Shown: positions 37,001-50,126, counted from the first letter of the stretch. The stretch: DNA of 64,000 nt from Sambucus nigra (GCA_949130495.1 OX422207.1:836478073-836542072); one strand, 5' to 3'. The notes: generated by a model not told the origin, from the sequence alone. Translations and numbers: made by a program.

Positions 37001-38420
37001 TACACTAAAGATAACTATTATAAGTAAATAAATCCATATAATTCTAATATATTTCGTCGTGTATTTGACTTTCCACAAAGTCAAATTTAAAATATATTTT
37101 ATTTTTATAAAAACATTTAACGATGAAGTTAATTCTAAGTTCGCTAGTTAAATTATATATTTTCCAAAGTCGTGTACTTTTGGTGGTGGCATGAATAATT
37201 CGGGATGAAGTTAATGAACCTTTTCAAAGACCCTTCACGCAAAGACTCAAAGAGTGTTTTGGTCAAGACATTTAGTCAATATAATCATATGAGGCACTTT
37301 GATTATATAAATACTCTTATAATCTCATCATTTATCGAATTTTGACATAAAACATAAAAATAGATAAATTACAATTAAATGAATTAAATATACACCATGA
37401 TACGATTCGCCTGGCCAAAGTCATACAAAGTAGAAAATATAAGTGCAAGTAACAAATCCATTAAGACACTCATGATTCCTCAAAGAGCTCTTGGACTTAT
37501 TTTCCTATCACTCACTAGAAAACTCATCCAATTACTAATATGGAATAAATATATTAGAAAAATATGACTAATAAATTGAGCATGTAAATATAGAAAAGTC
37601 TACATATTATCATCAATTTATCAAAAAGTAAATCCCCTTCAAGTATGCAATTCCTCTCAGTAAATATAACAAAAAACACTCTTAGATCCTAAACATGGAT
37701 ATGACTAAGTACTAACCCTATTTAAAAACTCCACTCCCTATTTTTCCATGGATAGAAAGAAGAAATAAACAAGCATATAATGAGATAATATAAAATTAAG
37801 CATTTTAAGAGAGTGTTAATCAACTTAACAAGGTGATAGCGAACCATATAGTGAGTGAGTAACTAATATGAAGTAAAGACAATTGATAATATATAAATAG
37901 CAAGCCTAAAGAATCTCAGTTTAAATACTAAACTTGGAGATGCAAAATATACAACTGTATGAGCATTTCATTCAATGCAACGAGCTGTAAGGATTACAAA
38001 TATGTGTATCAAGTCAAAATCAAATCCTAATATTCTTACACAGATAAAGCCCAAAGTCATAACCAAAATCCATCATTTATTCTTTTTCAAATTCTTCTTC
38101 TTAAAATGCATATCTTGAACACTTTGTGTGAGCATCTTACAAGCCACCCCTAACATTAGTTAACTCAATGTATACGTCGCATGAAAAATCCTCAAAAGAA
38201 GATGAACTGACTAAACTCAAGGACGAATAAAATCTCGAAGAGTCATCAAAGGAAGACAACAAGCTATAACGCACTCAATTCGACCATTGAGATGAAATCT
38301 CATCCTAATATTATTGAGAATGAGAATGAAAACCATAAGTCTTTAATGTACAGGTAGGATGTGGATTAGAATGAGGAGCAGCATGAGGTGGAGCAAAAGA
38401 CCAGCAAATTCACCAAGATA
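34058..38420. other. AT-rich intergenic DNA, no gene seen
   Basis: I found no coding motif on either strand. An ACCATCTCCAAGGCA MITE-type end is at 34583, and a TAAATTACAATTATG end like that of the foldback MITE is near 34497; no complete element could be delimited. Confidence 0.5.
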
Positions 38421-38421
38421 A

Positions 38422-39095
38422 TTAAATCATTGATAATAAGATTGAAGACTCAATGTCAGATCGAACTTTTCTACCAATGGGCAAAGCGCGAGAATTTTTA
38501 TCATCCTTTGAGTAAACCCAAATCAAGTCCAAAGTTAGATCATCCGAATCAAACTTTATAACAGTCTCCCATTGCATACAATAAGTGTGTATGTTCAAAT
38601 AAAACTTGTTGTGGTGCCAAGCAAGAAAAATATTTAAGGACACAGCTATATTAAGAATATAAAAATCTTTAGCCAAGTAGGCTTGATGAAAATTCTTTCT
38701 AGCCCAAACTAATAATGGTTATAACTCAAGAGAGATATCATTTTTGTGTTGGAATATAATTTTCTTCAAGGAAATTGTAGTGCTTGATGATCCACTAAAA
38801 ATAACCTTAACATCCACACCACTAATTTTGGCAGAAAGTAAGTTATCAAAATATTTACAATCAACCAAAATGACAAAATAAAAATCTTTAATCGGGCTAA
38901 GGTAGCAAGGCCCGATTTGAGAATAAATAACATCTCATACTCTCTTTTCGAATATCTAAGGTAAGGAGTCTTAGACAGAGAGTCCAAATCAATGGAGTTT
39001 TCTTAATGAGTGGAGATATTGGCAAAAAAATTATCAAATCTAAAGGAAGCGTCAAAGGAAATCGAGGTACGTGAGCGATATTTAGGGGCCATTAA
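38422..39095 (-). pseudogene. Broken ORF, possibly retroelement accessory protein
   Basis: On the minus strand an ATG near 39092 opens MAPKYRSRTSISFDASFRFD. An in-frame stop follows near 39003, then two frames (38987-38766 and 38676-38422) that overlap as one frameshifted protein. The joined wording (KDFYF..LVD, GVDVKVIFSGSS, then HHNKFYLN) loosely recalls the Tat/Athila-associated putative plant transposon protein, which has a FY.N...V.G..V pattern. I cannot confirm it. No RT, protease or zinc knuckle is nearby. It may be an accessory ORF of a lost retroelement. Confidence 0.3.
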
Positions 39096-40509
39096 GATAT
39101 TAGGTAAATCACATACCAAGACAAAAGAACATAAATCCTATGAGAAAATGGATATCAAATAAATACATACCAAATCCATATACTGAAAATATTATATAGA
39201 ATCTCAAGTATGGTAAGACACCAAGCAGTCATCAACTTTAGCACATACTTGACACAAGTGTAGATAACCCATAAAAATGAGTAAGGCAAAGTAAGTTAGT
39301 ACTAAGTTATGCACATGAAAATATACTTTAAAGAATGAATCTCATCTTAATACAAGTAATCTCATCGATTATTGATAAAGAATCATTACCATCCTATCAA
39401 ATTAGCAAACATCAAATCTAAATCTAAACTAGGGATAAATTTTAAGAAATAGAAACTTACTAAGAAAACAATTGACCACTAGGTGAAGGATGAGGGCTTC
39501 TAAAAGCTTACAAGGTATGAGTACGGGTGGAAGGCAGGGAGGCACAAGGGGAAAAGGTGCTTTGATAAGAGATAATTTTGTTAAAAGTTACAGAAATGTG
39601 AAGTGGGGAAACTTAAGTATCACGAACACTTCATTCTAGTGAATGTTGAACTTCGTTAGTTGCAGAGCTTCACTACAACGACATTGTGCCACGAGAAGCA
39701 ATATGGAAAAATTTTGTGCAAAAATAAACATACACATTCAGTTTACTCAATGATATCCTATTCATTTTAAGCATCTACATTTTATTGACCCCAAAAAATA
39801 ACTAATGCCATGATTATACACACTTTCAAAAATCGTACTCAAGTTTTTTGGTTAATGTCAAATACTCCACATAAAGTATGATTTAACATTCAAATGCCTA
39901 AGGTCAAATTAAATCCATACAGATACATTGTGAACTAAAGACATAACTCTGTGATAAAAAGTGAATAACATTAGCATTAACCCGTAAAATCAATAATGAA
40001 GATTATTTTTTCAACTCGCTTTTAAAAAAATTGGCTTTTTACAACAAATAGAAGCCTAATTTTTAGTTGAAATATAAAACTTTCAACTATCACTTTTTTT
40101 CATTAATAGAGATTTATGATTAAAACCTTCTAAGTCTCATATCCTTGATGTTACTTAATTTTGTATATAAATAAATCTTTTAGACATCGGTTTTTAAATA
40201 AAATTTCATTTGGTGAATTTCCCTCTTTCTTTGCAAAGGGCGGAGAACTATTTCCAACAAAGGTAATTCTTACAATCCAAAGTTGCATCCCTAACCACAT
40301 CATCTCTCATGATTTATTAATAGTATTTTCATTTTCTTTTCAACTTAGACCATTATGATAAAACTATCATGCACAAAGGATTTAAAATGCAGTATTTTTC
40401 AAATACAATAAAAAAAACTTTCAATTTACTTTAAAAGTAAAAAATAAATCTGGTTATATATTTTGTATGGAAATTGTGAAAGTTATAGTGTGGTGTAGAG
40501 TGCATGAGT
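39096..40509. other. AT-rich DNA, no gene seen
   Basis: No motif recognised on either strand; the 65-codon frame at 40161 has no recognisable features. Confidence 0.5.
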
Positions 40510-40878
40510 TGTAATGCACCGTATTGGTATTATAAATGATTGTTAATCATGTGTATAAGTTACCAATATGCAATTGATTATTACTTGAGTGAATTAGTAA
40601 TAATAAAATTCATGTTTATCTGATGTTTAAATTTGCATGTTATGTGATTTATAGGTGTCGTATGCTATATTTAATTCATCGTTGTAACTAATTAATTCAT
40701 ATTATATGTAGTCAAATGTAAATTAATTAATGGGTGCTTTATTTTACATTGTGAGGTAATGCCGTGAGTTATGAGTAATAATAATGGATACGACTTTAAA
40801 GTGATGCAGAGATCCATATATGTATTTTTATCATCTTGAGTTGCGCTTGGGGGTAGATATACCCTTAGGGTAGGTTTT
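40510..40878 (+). mobile_element. Outer chromovirus-type LTR, left part
   Basis: It starts TGTAATGCACCGTATTGG, matching the shared long-LTR start. The solo LTR at 40879 interrupts it, and it resumes at 44633. Its last five bases, GTTTT, are the target duplicated by that insertion. Confidence 0.6.
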
Positions 40879-42170
40879 TGTAACAACCCATCCTTTTGGG
40901 GATAATTAAATTCCATAATTGGGTGTAAATTGGAATTTTGAGGAATTTCTCGGAATAGTGATTTTTGGGATTTTCGAGGGTTAAATGATTTTCGATGGGT
41001 GTTGTATTTACTTCTGGGATTAAGTAAATGAATTGGAGTATTTTAATAATATGTCGCCGCTGGGTAAAGCGACAGAAGATAATATTTTAATGGAAATACC
41101 GCATTTATTTATTTTGGATTGAAATAGTGATTTGCGGTCAAGTACCTCGGATGGAAATTTCGACTGCGCGGTGAGTCTCGGAATGGCCGACATAGTCAGA
41201 AAAGAGTGTCCGTTGATCGAAATTGAGTTTCAAAAATTTTTAAACAAATAGTGACTCGCAATTGAGTAAACGAGTCATTTTTGGGTTCTAAGGGGTATAA
41301 TCCCTTTTTCTCCCTATATAAGGAGGGTGAGCGGGAGAGAATAGAAAGAAAAGAGAGAGGAGAGGAAAGGAAGAGAGAAAAGAGGAGAAAATGGGAGATT
41401 TCATCCAAACTCCGCCAGATTCAACTCGAGTTCATCGGATTTCATCCCCCAGGCACTATACTTGCTTTATTTCATTTTGTGCATTTATTTCATATTCTAG
41501 TTGGTAAACTATATGATTTTGGGTTAGAACCCTTAAAATAAATTTGGAAAAAGTTGAATATGAGTTTGCATATTGATGTAATGAAAACTCTTAATGATTT
41601 CTAGTGTTAAATCCATGTAAATGGAGTGAAGAAAAGGATTGAAATGGGGTAAAATGATAAGTTGGGATTTTTATGGTTTTTAGGGTTTAAAACTAAGGAA
41701 AATGGGTTAATACCCCAAATCAATTGATGTGTTAGTTGTAAAACATAGATTAGATGTTTATTGAGTTGTTGGATGAGGTTAGAAATAACAAAAATGGAGA
41801 AAATGGAGTTTGGGATTTTGGGGAAGACAATGAATAGTAACCCTAAAGCTTGTGGGGTCATTTCAGCCAGGAAGAGAATTGATTTAGCTCTTGGACAAAA
41901 CACAAAAGTTGTAGATCTTTTCTATACTATCGCGTGGGTGCTGACCCGTATTTTTCTGGGTTTTTTTCAATTTGATATGATTTTTATAAGATAGCAGTTC
42001 CGGGGTTAAAATCATCAACTGTGAAATCAAATCAGAAATTGGAAAAATAAAGGCTAGAATTAATTGCGTAGATGTTTGGGATGATTTTTGGTGTAGATTA
42101 GAAACCATGAAAATGAATTTGGATTGTTGGATGAAGATTTTGGAGAATAAAGTTTTGAGGATCTGGTGTG

Positions 42171-42291
42171 ACCGGTCGACCGCGACCCTCAGGTCGGTCG
42201 ATCGCGTCAAGGAAAAAGAGCCTACTGGTTGATTTTGTAGGCTTATCTACAAACCGCGGTCGACCGGGGGTCCAGGACCGGTCGACCGGCA
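42171..42291. repeat. GGTCGACC palindrome cluster in solo LTR
   Basis: ACCGGTCGACCG (42171-42182), GGTCGGTCGATCGCG (42192-42206), CGGTCGACCGG (42257-42267) and GACCGGTCGACCGG (42277-42290) all fall within 120 bases. All are TCGA-centred. Confidence 0.9.
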
Positions 42292-43413
42292 CCCTATTTT
42301 CAGCCCAAGATTTTGGAGATTGTTATTCCTTCTCCTCTTTGAGTTTAAAGCGGGCTTTCTAAATTTGAGTATTAAAAGGGATTATGATCTAAAGAGATAA
42401 CGTAATTATGTTGATTATGGATGAGTGAATTCGACGAGATTATTAGGATGAATTGGAGATATCCACTAAATCCTTAGATGAGAATAAAGTAATTATTATT
42501 TATAAAAATGAGGAAATACTTTGGGTATAGTATCATGCGTATATGAATGCACGATTATGATTCTTTGAGAGAATCTTTGGGATTATTGGTCATCGCTAGA
42601 TGTGATTGGCAATTATGGCCATTTATATATATATTCGAGGAGGAGTATATAGTATGTATACTATGTGATTAAAGTATATACAAAATATGATATGGATGTG
42701 TATTATATAGTATATTCCTTGTGCATGAGAACAAGGTAATATATATATGTCTATGAGAATAAGAAATGCTCATTATAAAGTTGGTACTTAATCATTGAGA
42801 ATAACTGATTTTGAGAATGTAAAATGTGAATGTTTTCAAAATGAAAAATAAATGATTTTCATAAATGATAATTTATGTATACACACCTCTCTAAATCGCT
42901 ATCATAAGGGAAGTTGCGTGCGTGAGGTGAAGCCCCCTGGATAATGAATGCATTGTGGATATAGTCCTAGGCCATATGAGCGATTATTGTATGTTTTCTG
43001 CGCTGGTGAGGTAATTCTGGGTGTGGTTATGACTCTCCCTTAAACATATGGCCGCTTCCCGACATCTTGCGTTATAGGATCCCAGGTTGTCTTGGTGATA
43101 GGCTTTGGAAGATGATAGCCATTTAGGGGTGCGCACAGTGGTGAAACCTGGACGGGCGGTCTTAGAAACATTATATGATATGTAATATAACTATTCTCAA
43201 TAATGTGGGACATTATTGAGGTTAAAGCATTTTATGATAATAAAATTGCTTTAAATACATTTCCTGGATGGAAGAAGGGAAATGGGATGTTATGAAACGG
43301 AAAATTATTTTTATGATAATAAAACTTGCTTTAAATATATTTTCTGGATAGAAGAAGGGAAATAGAAAGTTTTGAAATGAAATTGAATTGGTAAACATTT
43401 TGTAAAGTAAACC

Positions 43414-43500
43414 TCAGTCCGGGAGATATATCCGGATGTGTATTATAAAAATAAATATATAGTAAACCTCAGTCCGGGAGATATTATCCGGATGTATATT
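43414..43500 (+). repeat. Short direct repeat in solo LTR
   Basis: AGTAAACCTCAGTCCGGGAG with following ATATATCCGGATGTGTAT occurs twice, about 50 bases apart, separated by AT-rich spacer. Confidence 0.8.
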
Positions 43501-43980
43501 GAATTATGTATATTATAATAAGTATGTTATGTATATCATTATATAGTATGTATATATGTTATGTACTGAGGGTCTAATGGATCTCGACGATCGACCTTGC
43601 CGCATAGTAGTGTATAGGGGGGTTCCTTGTTTGGATTTCGTTCTGTGAGACACCCCACGCACGAACATGGCATAGTGTTGAGACTAGGGAGAATTTTAGC
43701 CCTTAGTACTTGGAATAACTAGGGTTGTTAAAAGATGGATTAACAGACTAGTTAGGCAGGGGTAGCTTGACTAGGGTATTTTGTTAGGATACGCTAGGTG
43801 TGCACTATTAGAAGAGAGGAGAGGGGTATCTCATGGGAGTGCGATACCAATTTAAATATAAGATAAAACCTTTTTCTAAAAAAATAAAGCATTTATGCAC
43901 TTGCAAAATATTTTCACAACTCGGGCTCTGACCCGTTTCTATATTTTCCTTTCTTGCTATATATATATATATATAATAAT

Positions 43981-44157
43981 GCTCCTGTGCGGGCTAGTCC
44001 GCATTTTAAGAATGCGGACCGGACATGTGTCGCGTAAAGGCGCGCCTAGAAATTACCGCCTAAATTATAGGCAAACTCTCTCTCTTTTCTGGGCTCACCG
44101 CCAGGTGACACATGTACAATCCGCATTCTTAAAATGCGGACTAGTCCGCACAAGAGC
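43981..44157. mobile_element. Foldback MITE nested in solo LTR
   Basis: A 177-bp element with long inverted ends: GCTCCTGTGCGG (43981-43992) to CCGCACAAGAGC (44146-44157), continuing inwards through CTAGTCCGCATT on both sides for about 38 bases with few mismatches. Each arm also contains its own imperfect palindrome (TCCGCATT...AATGCGGA), so each arm can fold alone or pair with the other. (TA)n tracts flank it on both sides, which hides any target duplication. Confidence 0.75.
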
Positions 44158-44632
44158 AGGACCGTATATATATATATATATATAGGTGTCCAGACACAGC
44201 GACGCCTGGATGACACTTCCTTCGAGTTAGACGTCTGCTGCAGCAGCTGTGGATGCATACAGGTTCTTGATAGACGCTTCTATCATTGTACTCTAGATAG
44301 GAGGTAATGTATAAACATTCGGGCCAATGGCCCAATTGCATTTATTTATTCTTTTACCGCCTTTTTGTGCAGCATTCGATATGGTTGTATAATTTTGACC
44401 GAGTGTTCGGTAATTTTATTTCATTTCAGTTTCATTTACATAAACTGTGTGGATGTTTTAATTGAGTAGTTGTTTAAAAAGAGTAGTTAAGTAAAATTTT
44501 GACGTCAGCCTAATAGGTTATTAGTAATTAAATTGGTTTTCGACAGTGATGCTAAGAATGATCCATATGCGACTCCTGTTTTAATTTGATATAGGAGTGA
44601 TCGACCGATATTTTATTAGGCGGGGTGTCACA

Positions 44633-45718
44633 GTTTTGAGTTATTCTCGATCGTATTTTGGGATCATTATGGGATCGAAAATAGAACTCTTATAGACCTA
44701 CGAGATTAATGAGTATTTTTGGGAGATAAACCTCATTTATTAATTACTATACACATAAGAGACAAACCCTAGAAACCTTAGACATATGGGAGAGCATAAG
44801 GAGACTTTGGGAGAATAGGAACACATAATCAACATATAGAATTTCATCGTTCATTGTTTCAGACAAGAAATATCTTGCTATCTCACTTGTTTTTATAATT
44901 ACATGCTATATTTTTAATTATTGGATTTATAACACATGTTTAGGATTGAGTCTCAGTATCTTAATCATGTTTATTTCATTAAGTTATTTTTTATCAGTGT
45001 CAATTAACTCTACATATAAGAATTATACTTTTTGAGATAAATTTGAAATTAAATGGTTTTAATATATGATTATTTGATTAAAACTCATTATTTAGGCTTC
45101 TTTTCATTTTTAAGTTAAACATCCATGTTAATTTGAGTATTGGATTCGAAACTAAAGAGGGAATTAGGTTCCACTCATGATTAATGACAAACTAGGTTTA
45201 AATATGTGAACTTTGAAGAATTAGGCCTTAATTAATATTTTATATATTAAATAATTGTTAGGGATCATTTAGGATCATAAAATTGAATCTACTTTTGATT
45301 TTAGTGATACTTGGGTTTTTAGAATGAAGATTAATACTCATTGATGGAGATTTTGTGTCGAAATCATATTTTCTTAGACAAAGGAGGTGATTTATGTGTT
45401 TCTTATTTGAACGAGATTATTGTCTCAGTCGATTGTGATGGGTGGTTTCGTTCGAACAAGATGTCTGCTTTTTCGAGCGAGATTAGGGTTTTTGTTCGGA
45501 CGAGGTTATAGGTCATTCGAAGAAGGTTGGCAGACAACAACAATTCTTCTTATGTTTTATTATTTAGATTAAACTAAATTCAGAATGTATTTACTCATCT
45601 CCTATCAATATCCCTTAAAAAACGTTACAGTCATGAATAACTAACTATAGACAATATCATACCCAAAAGAGTACTATTCCTTCATTTCCTTTGCACCATT
45701 CCTAAGTGGAATGCCGAG
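44633..45718 (+). mobile_element. Outer chromovirus-type LTR, right part
   Basis: Continuation of the LTR starting at 40510 after the solo-LTR insertion. CAGACAAGAAATATCTTGC (the shared hairpin block) is at about 44861 and TTTCGTTCGAACAAG at 45447-45460, about 1.19 kb along the reconstituted LTR. The Tat element starting at 45719 then interrupts it; the last five bases CCGAG (45714-45718) are the expected Tat target site. Confidence 0.6.
45447..45460. repeat. TTCGAA palindrome in outer LTR
   Basis: TTTCGTTCGAACAAG, with related half sites TTTTCGAGCGAGATT, GTTCGGACGAGG and ATTCGAAGAAGG over the next 70 bases. Confidence 0.75.
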
Positions 45719-46477
45719 TGTTGATGTAAAAAACTAGACGAGGTCTAATTATTTAATCACAAATAAATATAAGTAAAAGAGATAAAAGTTTTAAAGTGGT
45801 TCGTCTATAAGGGAAAAGCCTACATCCATTGTATGTCTTATTGCTTCTCGTGTTTGAATGATTTACTTGCCCTTGATGAAGGGTTTATAATGTATTTATA
45901 GCTCAGTAGGGAGACAAAGAGATGGAATGTTAAAGGATGGAAATGCCTTTGTAAATTAGGAATTTACATCAGTACATAATTTCCAAAATATTTCTGGATG
46001 TTGGCGTTCTCTGATAAAGTTGATCAACCTCCCTACTATTGGTCGGGCTTCCGGGAGTTTGTAGGCATTCCAGGCCTTGGTCGGTGGTTATACCTTACTG
46101 ACTAGGATTATTGCCACGGTGAATGACACATGTCTAATTATTATTGATCCATATAAATGGGTAATTTTTGGTATAATAAAAGGCCCCAATATTCCACACT
46201 TGATGCTTGCTTTGAAAGTATGGAGAATTTAGTTCTAATAGTAGTTAGGGTTACATTCCTAATGCATGTTCAGTTGTTTATTACCCACGATTATAAATTT
46301 TCGTTGATATGGCTGGTAACGTGTTTGTTGATGGCATTTTTGTAAATCTTTTGAACTTTAGCGAAGAGTCTTATGGCAAATACGTCTTTTTCCATCTCGC
46401 CGCTAAAACTTCAATCGTCGTTTCTCTTTAATCATTGCGCTCGCTAATTTTTGAGGCAACCTATAAAAGATGGTACA
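45719..46477 (-). mobile_element. Tat-lineage element, 3' LTR
   Basis: A 759-bp LTR read on the minus strand from TGTACCATCTTTTATAGG to TACATCAACA (TG...CA). A purine tract lies just outside its sense 5' end at 46478-46492. The other LTR is not in the window, because the element continues past the chromovirus nested at 53443. Confidence 0.65.
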
Positions 46478-46492
46478 CTTTTTCTTATCTCT
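46478..46492 (-). other. Polypurine tract of the Tat element
   Basis: On the minus strand this reads AGAGATAAGAAAAAG directly before the LTR start TGTACC, the plus-strand primer position in LTR retrotransposons. Confidence 0.6.
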
Positions 46493-46627
46493 TACCCCAA
46501 ACCTTCTAAGTTTTTTTTACAGCTTCTTGAGCTTTCGTGCGATCGTTCTTCCGGTCTTCTAGTTCTTATTGAATCCTTAAGTTCTTGTAAAAATTCTTCT
46601 TCTTTCTTCTTTCCTTCATATCGAATC

Positions 46628-49600
46628 ATGGTTTACGTTGTTGTCTCTCTAGATGAGTTTAGAAAGGACTGGAATGTACCAGCCTGGGTAGACTTAGAGT
46701 CCCCCAGTCCCCCTATAGACGTTTTTTCTTTTTTTTAAGGTCACTGGATTCCTTCCTTATTCGTTGCTGAGTGTAGTTTTACTTTTCCCCCAAATCGTTT
46801 TTGGCTGAAATTTTGTCAATACTTTGACATTGTACCTGTTAGAGTAGCCCCCAACACTTGGAGAATAATTAATGGTGCCATAGGCTTCACCAAATCCATG
46901 GGACCCATATCGGTATCCTTGAGATTATGTTTAGTTACAAATGGGTTACCAGTGACAGTACATATTATTTGAAAATTAGGTCTATTAATAAAGCCCTAGC
47001 CATCAACCTGCCTGATTCCAATAGGGATTACTTTGATCATGGAGTTATTGCTAAAAATTGGTAATATGCACCTCTTGAAGGGGGAGAAGTATATACTGGA
47101 CCAAGATGCCCTCAAGACGGTCATGGCATAGGTTGTACTATATATATTTTATATGCTTATGCTGCTGAATTACCTGCTGAAAGCCTGAAATATTAACTAG
47201 CATTGATTATTTGTTTTCTTGTAGTTAATAGGAAGAGAAAGTGTCCCAAGAAGGGTCACATTAAGCATGAAGATCTCAAGTTTCTCTAGGGCCTTCATAA
47301 AAAAATTAGGGAAGAGCATATTAGGTCTGCATCATACTTACTGAAATATAGGAGCTCTATCACCTCATTTGTTGCCCGACCTTCTACTATTGTTCTTACT
47401 ATTATGCTTGACTTGGACCAAGATCGAGTACCTACCTCATCAGGTAGTGGTGAACTTGTTGTTGGCCTTTATTCTTCCCTTGAGTTAGACATTCCTCTTT
47501 CTGCATCCATGGGAAAAAGAAAATTTCCCAGCCTTCTTGGGGATGATGTTGCCACTGGCACCCATAAGCCTGTGGATGGTGCGGCTAAAAAAATGGATGA
47601 TGTGAGAAAGAAGCCCCCAGCCTCCAAGGGAAATGAATATCTCTTAAAAAGATTGAGGAGAGGTCCTGCTTCTAAGCATGTTGAAGGAATTAGTGAGGTC
47701 GACCAACAAAGCTTGGTCGGTGTCAGTTCATCTGGTGCTGGTTCTTTTGTAGCCATTGGTCCTGGATTGGCCAGGAAATTGATTAAGTCTAGTACTCTTC
47801 CAGACCATAGGGGTGTTGCTGCTTTTATGTCTGACTTCAAATTTATAAAAGGGCTGCTCAAATCCTTGCTATGGTGATAAGTCTTCCTCTATAGTTTTAC
47901 CTCTTTCATATTTTATACTTTGTCTTAGACTTCTTATACTAATTTTTCCTTTCTTTTTTGCAGTTCTTGGTTGATTTCAACCAGACGTTGGATAAGGATG
48001 ATGCTCTTCGTTCTTCTTCAATCGATGTTGAGGAGTAATACTGGTCTTAGGAAGTCCTTGCTTGACTCCCAACAAGCATTAGCAATCGAAAAGAAGACTT
48101 TGGAGAATAAAATAAAAGCTATTGAGGAAGGTCGATAGAAGGCTGAAGATGAGGCTGTTGATGCTCAGAAGCAAGTGCATGAGCTAACAAAGAGCCTAAC
48201 TGTTAAGAAGGCCAAAAGGAAAAAGGCTAGAGAAAATTACTTCAATAAAGGATGGAATAAAGCTATCACTGATGCCTCTGCTTAGATTGAGTATGCAAAG
48301 AAAAAATATTTTAAGGACGGTTGGTCGGCTGCACTGAAGGAAGTCGGCACAGCAAAAGACTTCAAACTCTTTCAAAGACATGAACCTGGCTCTCCCCCCA
48401 ATATGGACGCTGAAGTTGAAGATGATATTGGTTCTGGGGAGTCGTCTCTAGTGGTTGAGTCTTCTGCTGACCAGCCCAAAAATATTATTGAGTTAGTCAT
48501 CCCATCCACCGAGTAAGTCACTATATTTATCCCTTCTACCGGGCAAGTTGAAGTTGGAACTGACAGAGAGCGGGTATAGATTTGCTCAGTAATTGGTCTT
48601 TGTATTTTTGGCTTCCTTTTATTTATTTTTCTTTTGTACTTGTAACTTTCTCTTATCAACAAAATAATTTTTCCTTATACTGTTTGTTATTTCTTTCGCT
48701 ATTATATCTTCTCCTTTTATTGATCACCTGTTACTTCATTTTTCTAGTTCATGGCCAAGATGGAACAAATTTCCTCTAATGATTTTATTCTACTCAAGCA
48801 TTGCAACAGTTTGTTCAAAGCTGGTCACATGACTTTAACTGATGAAGAGTTGTCAAACTTGCTCGATGCTGATACTACTGATCAAGCCAAGGATGCATAC
48901 GTCTTCCTCAAATTTCTTCTTGATCGAGCTATGGACAATAACGTGGCTTATTTTGAAATGATTGAAGAACTCTAAGAGGAGCATAATAAGGCCAAGGCTT
49001 TGCTTCATGCTGACTATGAATCCAAATATAAGGCTTTGAGTGGAGCTCGGGGATTTGAGGAGAAATTGGAGAAGCACCTTTCTATCTTTAGGAATAAGGG
49101 ATTCCTACTTAATTGTGAGGTTGATGAAGCTCGAGCCATTGCCAAGTTAATGGATAAAGAAAATAATAAGTTAATGAGTGAATTAGACTCCTTGAAGGCT
49201 CCTTCTACAACTTCTGCTGTTGATGAAGGTGTATCATTCTTAAAAAATGAGAATGTTAGGTTAATGAACCAATTGAAAGCCTTGAAGAAATCCAAAACTT
49301 CTTCTACTTTTTGACCAAGATCTAGATTTAGCCGACCTACAACTGATGAGGCCCGAAATCAACAAATACTTGCTAATCAGGTTGCACAGATAAAGGATAA
49401 GAACTTAGACATTGTTGATATGTCTCAAAGGATCCAAACTCAGGATGAGAAACTTTCCACCCAATTTTCTCAATTACAAATTAAGGATGGAGTGCTGAAG
49501 AAATTGCAACACCAAGTTAAAAGATTAACTTTCAAGTTTCACAAGCTACCCATAGAAGTTTGGATGGAAGGGTAAAATGAAGACCTTGAGAAATTTGATG

Positions 49601-49995
49601 ATTATTTTAGCCAGGCTTAGCGCAAAGGTTATAAATGGGGTTGGACCAATTGCCTAACAGTTATGAAGGTTGAACAAGATCGCAAGCTATGGTACTGGGC
49701 TGATCCTGGGGTTTTAGACTGTGGAAAATGTCCCTTCAATCTTGATGTTGGTTGGATCCCTGTAGAAACCATTCCTCAATGCTTAATATTCAAATATTTA
49801 AGGGACTATGGCTTATATGATGAACTAGAAATAGTTCGCCCCCCTAATTTGTTGAATACTCCGAGCAACAATAATAGGAGAATGCTTCATGATTTTAATT
49901 TTATCAAATGTCCCTACATATTGGATGATCCTCCAGCAGGAATGGAACCATCTCCAAGCTCCTCTAAAGCTGAAGTAAAGCATCCAGTAGAATAA
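46628..49995 (+). pseudogene. Antisense extra ORF of the Tat element (coiled coil)
   Basis: Tat-lineage elements often carry an extra ORF antisense to gag-pol between integrase and the 3' LTR; this lies exactly there. It opens MVYVVVSLDEF at 46628. A VPVRVAPNTWR-type segment follows near 46830. A Ser-rich segment lies at 47404-47877, then long heptad-like coiled-coil stretches (48050-48480, 48751-49315 and on to 49540), then a conserved-looking tail (49663-49995: YWADPG, DYGLYDELEI). Several in-frame stops and at least one frameshift (about 48025) break it. Between blocks are intron-like boundaries with pyrimidine-rich acceptors (TTTCTTGTAG at 47223, TTTTTTGCAG at 47963, TTTTTCTAG at 48747). 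The function is unknown to me. Confidence 0.55.
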
Positions 49996-50126
49996 TCTTG
50001 AGATAGTTTGTTCATGTATTTCATTTGTACATAATAATTTCATGTAATCATCATTAATATGAATGAAATGCAATTTATTAACTTATCTCGTTAATTTCTA
50101 GATGCCTGAATGATTTTCTTGTTTCA

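Larger units (their letters stand above)
40879..44632 (+). mobile_element. Solo LTR, chromovirus type (TSD GTTTT)
   Basis: A 3754-bp LTR from TGTAACAACCCATCC to GGCGGGGTGTCACA, flanked by identical GTTTT (40874-40878 and 44633-44637), with no PBS or internal region. It contains a GGCACTATACTTGC hairpin block at about +573, GGTCGACC palindromes at about +1290 to +1410, two 45-bp-scale direct repeats near 43414 and 43463 (AGTAAACCTCAGTCCGGGAGATAT..TCCGGATGT), and a nested foldback MITE. It sits inside another LTR of the same general group. Confidence 0.9.

Noticed and set aside
38422..39095. Possible endogenous pararetrovirus (caulimovirus-like) fragment
   Set aside because: No RT, protease, coat-type zinc motif or movement-protein motif could be identified; kept only as an unassigned broken ORF.
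46157..46345. 62-codon + strand ORF
   Set aside because: Lies within the Tat 3' LTR on the opposite strand; no recognisable features.
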